Origin: Endomicrobiellum devescovinae | GTDB taxonomy: Bacteria > Elusimicrobiota > Endomicrobiia > Endomicrobiales > Endomicrobiaceae | DNA: 31,651 nt | Direction: 5' to 3' | Assembly (NCBI GenBank): GCA_031255495.1 | Contig: JAIRSK010000003.1 | Location: 1 to 31,651, forward strand | Shown here: positions 7,087 through 15,598 of the stretch, piece after piece | Numbering within the stretch: the first letter of the stretch is position 1 | How the letters are laid out: each line of letters starts with the position of its first letter | The notes under the pieces: generated by a model | Told to the model about the DNA's origin: nothing | Databases searched by the model: none | What the model saw: only the letters and a program-made list of their open reading frames with translations | Translations under genes and position numbers: made by a program

Positions 7087-8073
7087 ATGAATCTTTCTAA
7101 AAGCGATATCAATAAAATCTCAGAAATTTCAAAAATAATCAAACAATCAAAAACATTTTTCATAGCAGGGCATATAAAACCTGACGGAGACAGCATAGGT
7201 TCGGCTTTAGCTCTGGCGTCTATTTTAAATAGAAGAGGCAAAAAAGCCTGTGTTTACAGCGTTGACGAAATACCAAAATTTGTCAAATTTTTGAAAGGGT
7301 CAAATAAAATAAAAAAAAGCTGTAAAAAAACTGATAAGTTTGACTGTGCAATAATTTTAGAGTCAGTTAATTTCTCAAGAACGGGTGGTATTATAACGCC
7401 TTCTCAGACAAAAAAAATAATAAACATAGACCACCATTTGACTTATACGGACTTTGGCAACGTAAATTATATTGTTCCTTCATCATCTTCAACGGCAGAA
7501 TTAGTCTTAAATATTTTTGAATATATGAAGATAAAACTTTTAAAACATGAAGCTGAGTGTTTATATACAGGGATTATTACAGACACAGGACGTTTTCAGC
7601 AAGTAAATACAACGCCTAATTCTCATATTGCCAGTGCAAAACTTATGGAGTGCGGGGTAGATGTAAATAAAGTTTACAAAGAAATTTATGAAAAAGGATC
7701 AATAAACGCATTGAAGCTTCAAGGGTTGGCTCTTTACGGCATAAAAACAATCTTGAACAACAAAGTCTCTTATATACTTTTGACCAAAGATATATTTAAA
7801 AAAACTAGTACTTCAGAAGGAGATTCCGAAGGCGTTGTAAATTATACCCTTAGAATAGATGGGGTTATAGTTGGTTGTGTTTTTAAAGAAGTTGACGGAA
7901 AAACAACTAAAGTGAGTTTCCGCTCAATAAGAAATTTTGATTTGTTGAAAGTTGTTCGTGAATTTGGCGGCGGTGGGCACAAGAATGCAGCAGGTTGCAC
8001 TATAAATGCCGGAATTAAAGAAGCGGTAAAGATCGTTGAGGACGTTTTGAGAAAAAAATTAAAAATAAAATAA
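7087..8073 (+). CDS. nrnA: DHH-family nanoRNase / pAp phosphatase (NrnA-like)
   Basis: NrnA-type DHH/DHHA1 enzymes degrade oligoribonucleotides of 2-5 bases and dephosphorylate pAp, using Mn2+. The 328-residue protein shows the metal-binding motifs GHIKPDGDSIGSA (28-40) and NIDHH (113-117). The DHHA1 nucleic-acid motif GGGGHKNAAG is at 294-303. CGGAGG lies upstream of the ATG at 7087. The gene commonly stands between rbfA and truB in bacterial genomes, as here. Substrate preference (oligoRNA, pAp or cyclic dinucleotide product) cannot be told from the sequence. Confidence 0.92.
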   Translation: MNLSKSDINKISEISKIIKQSKTFFIAGHIKPDGDSIGSALALASILNRRGKKACVYSVDEIPKFVKFLKGSNKIKKSCKKTDKFDCAIILESVNFSRTGGIITPSQTKKIINIDHHLTYTDFGNVNYIVPSSSSTAELVLNIFEYMKIKLLKHEAECLYTGIITDTGRFQQVNTTPNSHIASAKLMECGVDVNKVYKEIYEKGSINALKLQGLALYGIKTILNNKVSYILLTKDIFKKTSTSEGDSEGVVNYTLRIDGVIVGCVFKEVDGKTTKVSFRSIRNFDLLKVVREFGGGGHKNAAGCTINAGIKEAVKIVEDVLRKKLKIK

Positions 8074-8085
8074 AATAATTTAGAT

Positions 8086-8796
8086 ATGGCTAAGATTTAC
8101 AATGATATATCAGGAATGCTGCTTTTAGACAAACCATCAGGAATCACGTCATTTAAAGCCGTTCATAAAATAAAAAAAGTGTTAAAAGTAAAGAAAACGG
8201 GTCATTGTGGAACTTTGGATCCGGCAGCTACTGGGCTTTTGATTGTTTTGATAGGAAAGGCAACCAAATTTCAAGATAAGTTTATGAAAAAAGACAAAGT
8301 TTACACCAGCTCTTTTCTTTTAGGAACTGTCACAAACACAGGAGATTTAGACGGAACCATAATTTCCCAGAAAGATTTTTCTGATATAAATATTAAAAAA
8401 ATAAAAGAAGCTGCGAAAAATTTTACAGGAGAAATTTACCAAATTCCTCCTATGTATTCTGCTTTAAAACATAAAGGTAAAAAACTTTATGAGCTTGCAA
8501 GGCAAGGCATAGAAGTTGAAAGAAAATCAAAAAAAATTGTAATAAGCGAGTTTGAAATAATTTCCTATTTCAACGGTATTGTAACCGTCAGAGTTTCCTG
8601 TTCCAGTGGAACATACATAAGAACTTTAGCTCAAGATTTGGGGAATTTCTTAGGGTGTGGCGCAACGGTTAAAGCTTTAAGAAGAGAACAAATAGATGCT
8701 TTTGACGTCAAAAACGCTTTAAAATATGAAGATTGCGATGACGCAAATAAAATAATAGAAAATATAATCTCTTTATCGGCATGTATAAATGAATAA
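8086..8796 (+). CDS. truB: tRNA pseudouridine-55 synthase TruB
   Basis: TruB makes the pseudouridine at position 55 in the T loop of most tRNAs. The 236-residue protein contains GHCGTLDPAATGLL from residue 39, where D45 is the catalytic aspartate. It also has the substrate motif YQIPPMYSALKHKGKKLYEL and the later SCSSGTYIRTLAQDLG. The product ends soon after the catalytic domain, so the C-terminal PUA-type domain of longer TruB proteins (about 300 residues) is missing or vestigial. No clear Shine-Dalgarno sequence precedes the ATG, which lies 12 bases after nrnA. The last 8 bases overlap ribF, implying coupled translation. Confidence 0.95.
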   Translation: MAKIYNDISGMLLLDKPSGITSFKAVHKIKKVLKVKKTGHCGTLDPAATGLLIVLIGKATKFQDKFMKKDKVYTSSFLLGTVTNTGDLDGTIISQKDFSDINIKKIKEAAKNFTGEIYQIPPMYSALKHKGKKLYELARQGIEVERKSKKIVISEFEIISYFNGIVTVRVSCSSGTYIRTLAQDLGNFLGCGATVKALRREQIDAFDVKNALKYEDCDDANKIIENIISLSACINE

Positions 8797-9673
8797 AAAA
8801 TCAATCGTAACCATCGGAACCTTTGATGGAGTGCATAAAGGACACAGGCTCCTTATAGGTAAAACTGTGTCGTTAGCGGGAAAGAGTAAGTTAAAAAGCA
8901 TAGTAATATCGCTTGAAAAACCTGTAAAGAAGGTTAAAGGACTGCTTACAACTTGCGATGAGAAGCTTGAAGAAATAAAGGCTTTAGGTGTTGACGAAAT
9001 TATTTTGATAAATGTGCCTTCTGAAATTTTAACTTATACTGCAGATAAATTTTTTGACGAATTTTTACTTAATGAGCTAAATATTTCAGAAATAGTATGT
9101 GGTTCCGATTTTGCTTTTGGCAAAGACAGAAAAGGCGATACAGGCTGGCTTAAGAAAAAAGCAAAAAATAATAATGTTAAAGTAAGCATAGTTAAATATT
9201 TAAAAAACTCTTCAAAACAAATATCTTCGTCTTATATAAGAACATTGCTTGAAAAAGGTGATTTAAAAAATGCTGCAAAACTATTGGGCAGACCATACTC
9301 TTTTTCAGGCATTCCATTTAAAGATAAAGGCTTTGGTAAAAAGTTAGGGTTTCCTACTGTAAATTTAAAAGTAAATAGTGATAAACTTATTCCAAAAGGC
9401 GTGTATATAAGTATAATAACGCAAAAAGACAAAATATATCCGTCTGTTACAAGTATAGGAAGTCGGCTTACTTTTAACAGGGGTGGCAAGATTGTTCCTG
9501 AAACTCATATTTTAAATTTTGACGGCATATGGAAAAAAACTTTGACAAAAGTAATATTATTGAAAAAAATAAGAGATGAAAAGAAATTTAAGAATGTGCA
9601 AGCTCTAAAGGTGCAGATTTCAAAAGATATAGCAAAATCTTCAAAATTTTTTAAATTTGGCAAAACAGTATGA
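8789..9673 (+). CDS. ribF: Bifunctional riboflavin kinase / FAD synthetase
   Basis: RibF turns riboflavin into FMN and then FAD. The N-terminal adenylyltransferase half has GTFDGVHKGH (10-19), CGSDFAFGKDRKGD (104-117) and SSSYIRTLLEKGDL from 146. The C-terminal kinase half begins near GRPYSFSG (167-174) and contains GKKLGFPTVNL (183-193). A likely catalytic glutamate lies in PETHILNFDG (E238). At 294 residues it is slightly short but complete. It overlaps truB by 8 bases, and truB-ribF is a common bacterial pair. The stop is followed directly by a promoter for the HIT gene. Confidence 0.95.
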   Translation: MNKKSIVTIGTFDGVHKGHRLLIGKTVSLAGKSKLKSIVISLEKPVKKVKGLLTTCDEKLEEIKALGVDEIILINVPSEILTYTADKFFDEFLLNELNISEIVCGSDFAFGKDRKGDTGWLKKKAKNNNVKVSIVKYLKNSSKQISSSYIRTLLEKGDLKNAAKLLGRPYSFSGIPFKDKGFGKKLGFPTVNLKVNSDKLIPKGVYISIITQKDKIYPSVTSIGSRLTFNRGGKIVPETHILNFDGIWKKTLTKVILLKKIRDEKKFKNVQALKVQISKDIAKSSKFFKFGKTV

Positions 9674-9677
9674 AAAT

Positions 9678-9706
9678 TTGATATTTTTTTGGAGTTTTGG
9701 TAAAAT
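9678..9706 (+). promoter_or_regulatory. Sigma-70-type promoter for the HIT gene
   Basis: A -35 TTGATA (9678-9683), a 17-base spacer and a -10 TAAAAT (9701-9706) preceded by TGG (extended -10) lie in the gap after ribF. Transcription would begin near 9713, about 20 bases before the HIT ATG. Confidence 0.6.
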
Positions 9707-9731
9707 TATAACAAGTTTAAGTGGAGTTTTA

Positions 9732-10079
9732 ATGTCCGACGATTGTCTTTTTTGCAAAATAGCTGAAGGAAAAATTTCATCGCATAAAGTTTATGAAGAT
9801 GAAGAAGTCTTTGCTTTTAGGGATATAAATCCTCAAGCTCCTGTTCATATAGTAATTATACCAAAAAAACATATAAACGGATTGGATAATGTTTCTCATG
9901 AGGACGAGCAGATACTTGGTCATATTCAAGTTGTGGCTGCAAAAATCGCAAAACAGTTCCCCGAGATGAAGAATGGTTTTCGTGTTATAAATAATTGCGG
10001 AGAAGACGGTGGTCAGACTGTTTTTCATATTCATTATCATCTTCTTGGAGGAAGAGTTTTTAGTTGGCCCCCAGGGTAA
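9732..10079 (+). CDS. HIT family nucleotide hydrolase (HinT-like)
   Basis: Proteins of this family hydrolyse nucleoside phosphoramidates and related adenylates. The 115-residue product starts MSDDCLFCKIAEGKISSHKV and carries HIHYH at 99-103, with H101 as the expected nucleophile. It ends LLGGRVFSWPPG, all typical of bacterial HinT. The open frame extends upstream to 9657, inside ribF, but the ATG at 9732 has GTGGAG at 9721-9726. It also gives the usual length and N terminus. The two CxxC cysteines (C5, C8) with later histidine suggest the zinc site seen in many HIT proteins. The true cellular substrate is not known for most members. Confidence 0.93.
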   Translation: MSDDCLFCKIAEGKISSHKVYEDEEVFAFRDINPQAPVHIVIIPKKHINGLDNVSHEDEQILGHIQVVAAKIAKQFPEMKNGFRVINNCGEDGGQTVFHIHYHLLGGRVFSWPPG

Positions 10080-10096
10080 TTTTTATGATAAAAATT
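10078..10096 (+). repeat. Short AT-only inverted repeat before rpsU
   Basis: AATTTTTAT (10078-10086) and ATAAAAATT (10088-10096) form a perfect inverted repeat around one base, directly at the HIT stop codon. A T-run (10101-10106) follows a few bases later. It may be a weak terminator or only AT-rich sequence. Confidence 0.35.
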
Positions 10097-10128
10097 AAAC
10101 TTTTTTAAGAAAGGCGGTGTTTTGAAAT

Positions 10129-10335
10129 ATGGTGAATATTAAAGTTCGCGATGGAGAATCTATTGAAGAGGCTATTAGGCGCTTCAAAAGAGAATGCGAA
10201 AGAAACGGAATTATGCAAGAAATTAAGAAACGTGAATTCTACAAAGCTCCAAGCGTTTTAAAGAAAGAAAAACTTGCTGAAACAAAAAGAAAAATCCGTC
10301 GCAAAATGCTTAAAGATAACAGATGGTCCAGATAA
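10129..10335 (+). CDS. rpsU: 30S ribosomal protein S21
   Basis: S21 is a small basic protein on the 30S platform that helps ribosomes start on mRNA. The 68-residue product matches the family: MVNIKVRDGESIEEAIRRFK at the start, then CERNGIMQEIKKREFYKAPS and a Lys/Arg-rich tail (RKIRRKMLKDNR). AAAGGCGG precedes the ATG. It lies upstream of dnaG and rpoD, so the classical rpsU-dnaG-rpoD operon is recognisable. A strong terminator and a NIF3-like gene separate them here. Confidence 0.96.
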   Translation: MVNIKVRDGESIEEAIRRFKRECERNGIMQEIKKREFYKAPSVLKKEKLAETKRKIRRKMLKDNRWSR

Positions 10336-10346
10336 ATGAACACATA

Positions 10347-10397
10347 AAAAGGGAGTTATGTTTGGCTAATTGCTAACGCTTAACTCCCTTTTATTTT
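10347..10397 (+). terminator. Strong terminator/attenuator after rpsU
   Basis: A perfect 12-bp stem, AAAAGGGAGTTA (10347-10358) with TAACTCCCTTTT (10381-10392), encloses a 22-base loop and is followed by ATTTT. In E. coli an intrinsic terminator between rpsU and dnaG keeps primase levels low while allowing high S21. This hairpin stands in the equivalent position. Confidence 0.85.
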
Positions 10398-10426
10398 AAC
10401 AGTCTATGAGCTTTAAGGTGGTAAAA

Positions 10427-11383
10427 ATGAAATTGAAAGATATTCAGGATATATTTATAAAAGAGGGAATCAACGAAGATCCCAGAGGATTAAATGCTGT
10501 AGAAGCAGATTTGTTGAAACGCAAAGAAGAATATAATGCTCTTTCGTCAAAAAAGAAAGAGATTTACGATATAGAAAGTCTTAGTAACCCATATTATGAT
10601 TCAAGAATTATTTACGGCGATCCAGATACCAATGCAAAAGCCATTTTGGTTGGCATAGACATAGAAACGCAAGAACTTTTGCTAGCTAAAAATCTTATGA
10701 ATTCAGGAAGAAAAATAGATTTAGTTATAGCGCATCACCCAGAAGGATATGCTTACTCAACATTTCACAGTGTTATAGGTATGCAGACAGATATTTTAAA
10801 TAATCAGGGAATACCTATAAATATTACAGAAAAAATTGTTTCAGAGAGAATTAGAGAAGTTCAAAAAAATGTTCTCCCTAAAAATAACGAAAGAATTTAC
10901 GATGCTGCTAAAATTTTAAATATTCCTTTTATGACTGCTCATTCTGTAGCTGACAACCACGTTGCGTCGTTTTTACAGAGAGAGATAGATACATTAAAGC
11001 CTGTTTATTTAAAAGAAATCATAGAATTGTTAGACAGGTACCCAGAATACCAACATGCAACTAAAATAGGTCAAGCGCCTTTTATTTTGTGTGGAAGCGA
11101 TTTTTCAAGATGCGGAAAGGTTTTTGTGGATATGACAGGTGGAACTGAGGGACCGTTAGAATCTTTTGAAAAACTTGCGATAGCTGGGGTAGGGACTATA
11201 GTTGGAATGCATTTAAGCTCTAAAGCTGCTAAAGAAGCGGAAAAATATCACTTAAATGTTATTTTAGCTGGACATATTTCGTCTGACAATTTGGGTCTTA
11301 ACCTTTTGTTTGATAAACTTGAAAATAAAGCAGGTGAACTTGAATTTATAGAATGCTCAGGATTTAGAAGATTCAGAAGATAA
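10427..11383 (+). CDS. NIF3-like (DUF34 family) metal-binding protein
   Basis: This 318-residue protein resembles the NIF3/NGG1-interacting family, dinuclear-metal proteins of uncertain biochemical role, some proposed to be GTP cyclohydrolase-like. Supporting motifs are LVIAHHPEGYA (HH at 103-104) and AHSVADNHV in the middle. CGSDFSRCGKVFVDMTGGTEG and a late ILAGHISSDNLG also match, and all can bind metals. The open frame starts at 10406, but the ATG at 10427 has AAGGTGG five bases before it. The gene lies between the rpsU terminator and dnaG, which it nearly touches (1-base gap), so it is co-transcribed with primase and sigma factor genes. The family call is good and the function is unknown. 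Confidence 0.8.
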   Translation: MKLKDIQDIFIKEGINEDPRGLNAVEADLLKRKEEYNALSSKKKEIYDIESLSNPYYDSRIIYGDPDTNAKAILVGIDIETQELLLAKNLMNSGRKIDLVIAHHPEGYAYSTFHSVIGMQTDILNNQGIPINITEKIVSERIREVQKNVLPKNNERIYDAAKILNIPFMTAHSVADNHVASFLQREIDTLKPVYLKEIIELLDRYPEYQHATKIGQAPFILCGSDFSRCGKVFVDMTGGTEGPLESFEKLAIAGVGTIVGMHLSSKAAKEAEKYHLNVILAGHISSDNLGLNLLFDKLENKAGELEFIECSGFRRFRR

Positions 11384-11384
11384 A

Positions 11385-13145
11385 ATGGCTATATCTGAAG
11401 ATATAATAGAAAGAATAAGACTCTCAAACAACATAGAGTCTGTTATAAGAGAGTATCTTCCGGATTTGAAAAAGGCAGGGCGCAATTGGAAAGCCTGCTG
11501 CCCTTTTCATAATGAGAAAACTCCGTCTTTTGTGGTAAGTCCTGAGAAAGGCATTTTTAGATGTTTCGGCTGCAATACGGCGGGAGACGTTTTTAAGTTT
11601 GTTATGCTTGCAGATAATATATCTTGGCTTGAGGCTGTAAGAAAGTTGGCTCAAAAAGCAGGGATAACAATTCAAGAAACTAAGAAAAATATAACAAAAG
11701 CGTCAGAAAAATCTCAAATATTTGACATTTTGGAAAATTCGGCTATATTTTATCATAGATGTTTGCTTGAAAGTTCAAGTGCAGGCAAGGTTAGAGATTA
11801 TCTAAAAAGTCGTGGTATAACAAGTGATACTATAAATAAATTCAATCTTGGTTTTGCTCCTAAAGGACAGCTTTTGCAGTTGGCTTTGAAAAAAGGACAT
11901 ACTACCGATGATCTTGCAAAAGCGGGTTTAATAACTAAAACTGAGAGAGGAACTTTTTTTGAATATATGTCAGAACGCATTGTATTCCCGATTTATGATG
12001 CGCAGGGAAGAGTCGTTGCGTTTGGTGGCAGGACTATTGGCAATCAAGAACCTAAATATTTGAATAGTCCCGAGACAATTGTTTATTCTAAATCGTCAAA
12101 TCTTTACGGTTTGTACCAAACTTTGTCAGAGCTTAGAAAAGAAAGAAAGATGATTGTTCTTGAAGGGTATATGGACGTTGTTATTCCGCAACAGTTTGGT
12201 ATAGCTGGAGCAGTAGCGACGCTTGGTACAGCATTTACTCAAAATCATGCGAAATTAATTGCAAGATACTCTGACGAAGTAACATTGCTTTTTGATGCGG
12301 ATAATGCTGGCAGAACAGCTACTCATAAAGCCTTGGAAATTTTGACAGAGAGTGGCATAGAGGCTAAAGTTTCTTCTTTGCCGGAACATGTTGACGCTGA
12401 TGAATATCTAAATCAGCATGGAAAAGAGAAGTTTTTAAAATTGTTGTCAGATAGTTCTAAAAGCGCTATAGATTTTATGATTGACAGAGTTTATCGGAGT
12501 GCGTTGCCGGTTGGAAAAGTCGTTTCTCCTGAAGCTAAAGCTAAAGCAGTATCAATTCTTTTAGATTTTGTATCAAAAAGTTCAAATACAATAATTCAAA
12601 GAGAATGTATAAAAAAAGTAGCTCAACATATAAATATAGACGAAGAAGCTGTTTGGCGAGAGTTTAAAAAGAAGCAAAATTTCAAAATAAAGAGCTATTT
12701 TAATGACGAGCTTAAAAATTTAACTTCTAAAGCGGTCAAAAATAAAAAGATTACAATGTCTTTGGAAGAAAATCTCTTAAATCTGATTTTAAATAATAGA
12801 GATTACCTTGAAAGAGCTGGAGCAGATTTTTTTCAGGATGCAAGATGTCAAAAAATTTATGGTTTGCTGGCTTCTGGCTTAAGCGATGCGGAAATATTAA
12901 ACGAACTGTCGCCAGAAGAAACCGTATGGTTTTCAGAGCTTACTTTAAATTCAATTGAGTATAACGATGTAAACGAAGCTTTTTTAATTATCTTAAAAGA
13001 TATGGAAGAACACAATCATAGAAGAAGAAGGCAGCAGCTTGAGAGGGAGATTCTTTTGATGACAGAAGGTAAAAAAGAAAAAGATAGTGCTTTATTTGAA
13101 GAATATAAAAAATTAACAACCCTTTTGAAAGGGTCGGGGAATTGA
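11385..13145 (+). CDS. dnaG: DNA primase
   Basis: DnaG makes the RNA primers for replication. The 586-residue protein has all parts. The N-terminal CHC2 zinc site has C39, H42, C60 and C63 (CPFHNEKTPSFVV... then CFGC). The RNA-polymerase core contains SERIVFPIYDAQGRVVAFGG. The Toprim site has EGYMDV starting at E260 and DAD at 304-306. A helical C-terminal region presumably binds the DnaB helicase. The start codon is one base after the NIF3-like stop with only a weak AGAAG upstream, so translation is probably coupled. rpoD follows with a 1-base gap. Confidence 0.97.
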   Translation: MAISEDIIERIRLSNNIESVIREYLPDLKKAGRNWKACCPFHNEKTPSFVVSPEKGIFRCFGCNTAGDVFKFVMLADNISWLEAVRKLAQKAGITIQETKKNITKASEKSQIFDILENSAIFYHRCLLESSSAGKVRDYLKSRGITSDTINKFNLGFAPKGQLLQLALKKGHTTDDLAKAGLITKTERGTFFEYMSERIVFPIYDAQGRVVAFGGRTIGNQEPKYLNSPETIVYSKSSNLYGLYQTLSELRKERKMIVLEGYMDVVIPQQFGIAGAVATLGTAFTQNHAKLIARYSDEVTLLFDADNAGRTATHKALEILTESGIEAKVSSLPEHVDADEYLNQHGKEKFLKLLSDSSKSAIDFMIDRVYRSALPVGKVVSPEAKAKAVSILLDFVSKSSNTIIQRECIKKVAQHINIDEEAVWREFKKKQNFKIKSYFNDELKNLTSKAVKNKKITMSLEENLLNLILNNRDYLERAGADFFQDARCQKIYGLLASGLSDAEILNELSPEETVWFSELTLNSIEYNDVNEAFLIILKDMEEHNHRRRRQQLEREILLMTEGKKEKDSALFEEYKKLTTLLKGSGN

Positions 13146-13146
13146 A

Positions 13147-14865
13147 ATGGCAAAAAGAGATTTATTTCAAGATTTAATTGACATTGGTAAAGAGCAGGGA
13201 TATCTTACATATGAGGATATAAGTAATAATCTTCCACAAAAATATATGGTCGCTGAAAAGATTGACAGTTTTTTTGGCACTTTGGAAGACCATGGCATTC
13301 ATGTTCTGCAGGATAAAGATGTTGAAAAAGAAAAAAAGAATACGGCAGAAGCTGTTGAACAGTCTGTAAAAATAACAGAAGAGAAAGAAGATATAAATCC
13401 AGTAAGAATGTATTTAAGCGAGATGGCAAAAGTTCCTTTGCTTGAAAGGGCTGTTGAAGTTGAGTTGGCAAAAAACATAAGAGAAAATGAGAAGAAGCTT
13501 AAATTGATAGTTTTGGAATCTCCTCTTATAATAAAAGAAATAAGAAATTGGGAAACTCTTATAAGCCAGCAAGAAATGACAACTAAAGAATTGATGCCAA
13601 GAGGACGAAAGTCTCAAGCTCAGTTAAGGGGAATGGGTGTAAAAATAAAGACAGCTGTAAAAAAGATAAACCTTATAGAAAAAAACATAAACTCTCATGA
13701 AGAAAAGTTGAAACTTAAGTCTATATCTCAAAAAGATAGAGAACGTCATTTAAATAAAGTTAAACAGCTCCGCGGCGAGATAATAAATCTCATTGTAAGC
13801 CTTAATTTAAATCAAGATAAGATTAAAAGGCTTATAAATAAAATTAAAACTATAGCCCATAAGCTTAATGAAATAAAAGACAGTGTTAGAAGATTTGAAA
13901 GAAGATATAAGAATTCTTTTTCAAAAGTTCAGACTTTATTCAAACAGTATGAAGCGGGTAAGATTTCAGCTGCTGATTTTAAAAAATCTACGGGTGCGCC
14001 TGTAAAAAACACAAGTGAAGATTTAAAAAATCTTAAAAGTTTGCTTGAAAGACAAATGAGTATGCAGGAAGGTTTTGTTATAACCGTTGAAGAAATGATA
14101 GAGACTGACAGAAAAATAAGAGAACTTGAAGAAGTTATTCATAGGGATAAAATGAAACTCATTGAAGCTAACTTTAGGCTTGTTGTTTCTATAGCAAAAA
14201 AACATGTTGGTATAAGCAATTTGGAATTGTCTGATCTTATACAGGAAGGGAATCTTGGACTTTCTAAGGCTGTTGAGAAGTTTGAGTGGAAGAGGGGTTT
14301 TAAGTTTTCAACTTACGCTACTTGGTGGATAAGACAATCTATAAACAGGGCTATTGCTGATCAAGCAAGAACTATAAGAATTCCTGTTCATATGAAAGAA
14401 CTTATATCAAAACTTACAAAGGTCAAAAAGAAGTTCCAACAGGATATAGGTAGAGAACCGTCAATAGAAGAATATGGCAAATCTTTAAGGCTTTCTACTG
14501 ACAGAATAAGAAAGATTTTGAAAATGATGCAAGAACCAGTTTCTCTAGCAACGCCTGTAGGTGAAGAAGAGGATTCAAGATTAGAAGATTTTATAGAAGA
14601 TAATAATAGTCCAAGTCCTATAGCTAAGACGCAACAATATAGACTGCAGCTTGAGCTTGAAAAAGTGTTAAACACTTTAACTCCTAGAGAAGCTGAGATA
14701 ATAAGTTTAAGATATGGAATAGGCGTAGGATACCCAAGTACTCTTGAAGAAGTTGGTAAGAAATTTGGAGTTACTAGAGAGAGAGTAAGACAGATAGAAG
14801 CAAAAGCTATAAGAAAATTGAGACACCCAAGTAGGAGCAAATCGCTTCGTGAATATTTGGACTAG
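13147..14865 (+). CDS. rpoD: RNA polymerase primary sigma factor (sigma-70/RpoD)
   Basis: This is the housekeeping sigma factor. The 572-residue protein has an acidic region 1.1 (about 1-70) and region 1.2 with NPVRMYLSEMAKVPLL. A long charged non-conserved insert of about 200 residues precedes region 2, which starts near 336 (MKLIEANFRLVVSIAKKHVG). The core-binding and -10 motif is KFEWKRGFKFSTYATWWIRQ. Region 4 begins about 511 (LTPREAEIISLRYG) and has the helix-turn-helix VTRERVRQIEAKAIRKLR that reads -35 elements. GGGGAATTGAAATG gives the start. It closes the macromolecular synthesis operon. The TTGACA/TATAAT-like promoters noted elsewhere in the window fit this factor. Confidence 0.97.
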   Translation: MAKRDLFQDLIDIGKEQGYLTYEDISNNLPQKYMVAEKIDSFFGTLEDHGIHVLQDKDVEKEKKNTAEAVEQSVKITEEKEDINPVRMYLSEMAKVPLLERAVEVELAKNIRENEKKLKLIVLESPLIIKEIRNWETLISQQEMTTKELMPRGRKSQAQLRGMGVKIKTAVKKINLIEKNINSHEEKLKLKSISQKDRERHLNKVKQLRGEIINLIVSLNLNQDKIKRLINKIKTIAHKLNEIKDSVRRFERRYKNSFSKVQTLFKQYEAGKISAADFKKSTGAPVKNTSEDLKNLKSLLERQMSMQEGFVITVEEMIETDRKIRELEEVIHRDKMKLIEANFRLVVSIAKKHVGISNLELSDLIQEGNLGLSKAVEKFEWKRGFKFSTYATWWIRQSINRAIADQARTIRIPVHMKELISKLTKVKKKFQQDIGREPSIEEYGKSLRLSTDRIRKILKMMQEPVSLATPVGEEEDSRLEDFIEDNNSPSPIAKTQQYRLQLELEKVLNTLTPREAEIISLRYGIGVGYPSTLEEVGKKFGVTRERVRQIEAKAIRKLRHPSRSKSLREYLD

Positions 14866-14967
14866 ACGAAGTAAACTGATAAGAACGCTAAAATAGTTTT
14901 AAGTTGGACTGTAAAAAAGTTTTTATAAAGTTGCAGACTGGATGTTATTATTCTCGGATTATAGTTA

Positions 14968-15005
14968 AAAATACCCAAAGCTCTAAAAAGAGACTTGGGT
15001 ATTTT
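14968..15005. terminator. Bidirectional terminator between rpoD and nrdG
   Basis: AAAATACCCAA (14968-14978) pairs perfectly with TTGGGTATTTT (14995-15005), with a further TCT/AGA pairing inside. A-run and T-run flanks serve both directions. It ends rpoD (+) and the nrd operon (-). The 100 bases between the rpoD stop and this hairpin show nothing else recognisable. Confidence 0.88.
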
Positions 15006-15024
15006 CAAATTTGTTTCAGGCTAA

Positions 15025-15597
15025 CTATTTCCTGCATTCTTGGACTGTATATGTTGAGGTTGTTACTAATCTTTTAATCTCTGATAAGTCTATTTCGTTT
15101 AAAATAGATTTATCATAAGTAGTTCTAAAAAGATGCGCAATTCCTGAAGATTGAATTATACTGAGCGATTGTTTTATCATGTCTAAGTCACCTTTAAAAA
15201 ATAGGTTGTATTTATCTTCAGGCGACTTTATGTCCATAGCAATAAAATCTAAAAGATTTTTATCAATTAAATCTTTTAAAACTTTAGGATTTGTTCCATT
15301 AGTGTCAAGTTTTACAAATAAATTTAATTTTTTTATTTCTTCTATAAATTCCGTTAAATCTTTTTGAAGAGTAGGTTCTCCACCAGTTATAACAACCCCT
15401 TTAAGAAGTTTTTGTCTTTTTTTAAAAAAATTGAAAACTTCCTCATCGCTTATACTCGTTTCAAATAAATGTGGATAGACTAACTGGGGGTTATGGCAAT
15501 ATGGACATCTCATATTGCAACCTTGCGTAAAAACAATAGCTGCAGGAACCCCCGGATAGTCTATCAATGATAATTTTTGTAATCCACCAATTTGCAT
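15025..15597 (-). CDS. nrdG: Anaerobic ribonucleotide reductase activating enzyme (radical SAM, NrdG)
   Basis: NrdG uses a 4Fe-4S cluster and S-adenosylmethionine to place a glycyl radical on class III ribonucleotide reductase. The 190-residue protein begins MQIGGLQKLSLIDYPGVPAA and has the radical-SAM CxxxCxxC motif in GCNMRCPYCHNP. It also has VVITGGEPTLQKDL, a typical SAM-binding GGE motif. The frame stays open upstream to 15654, but that stretch overlaps the 59-residue glycyl-radical ORF in another frame. The ATG at 15597 follows that ORF's stop after one base (TAAaATG), so translation is probably coupled. The stop is TAG. A terminator follows. Confidence 0.93.
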   Translation of the reverse strand: MQIGGLQKLSLIDYPGVPAAIVFTQGCNMRCPYCHNPQLVYPHLFETSISDEEVFNFFKKRQKLLKGVVITGGEPTLQKDLTEFIEEIKKLNLFVKLDTNGTNPKVLKDLIDKNLLDFIAMDIKSPEDKYNLFFKGDLDMIKQSLSIIQSSGIAHLFRTTYDKSILNEIDLSEIKRLVTTSTYTVQECRK

Positions 15598-15598
15598 T

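Noticed and set aside
14388..14840. 150-codon open frame on the minus strand inside rpoD
   Set aside because: It lies opposite sigma regions 3-4, has no ribosome-binding site and no recognisable motif. It is a shadow of rpoD.
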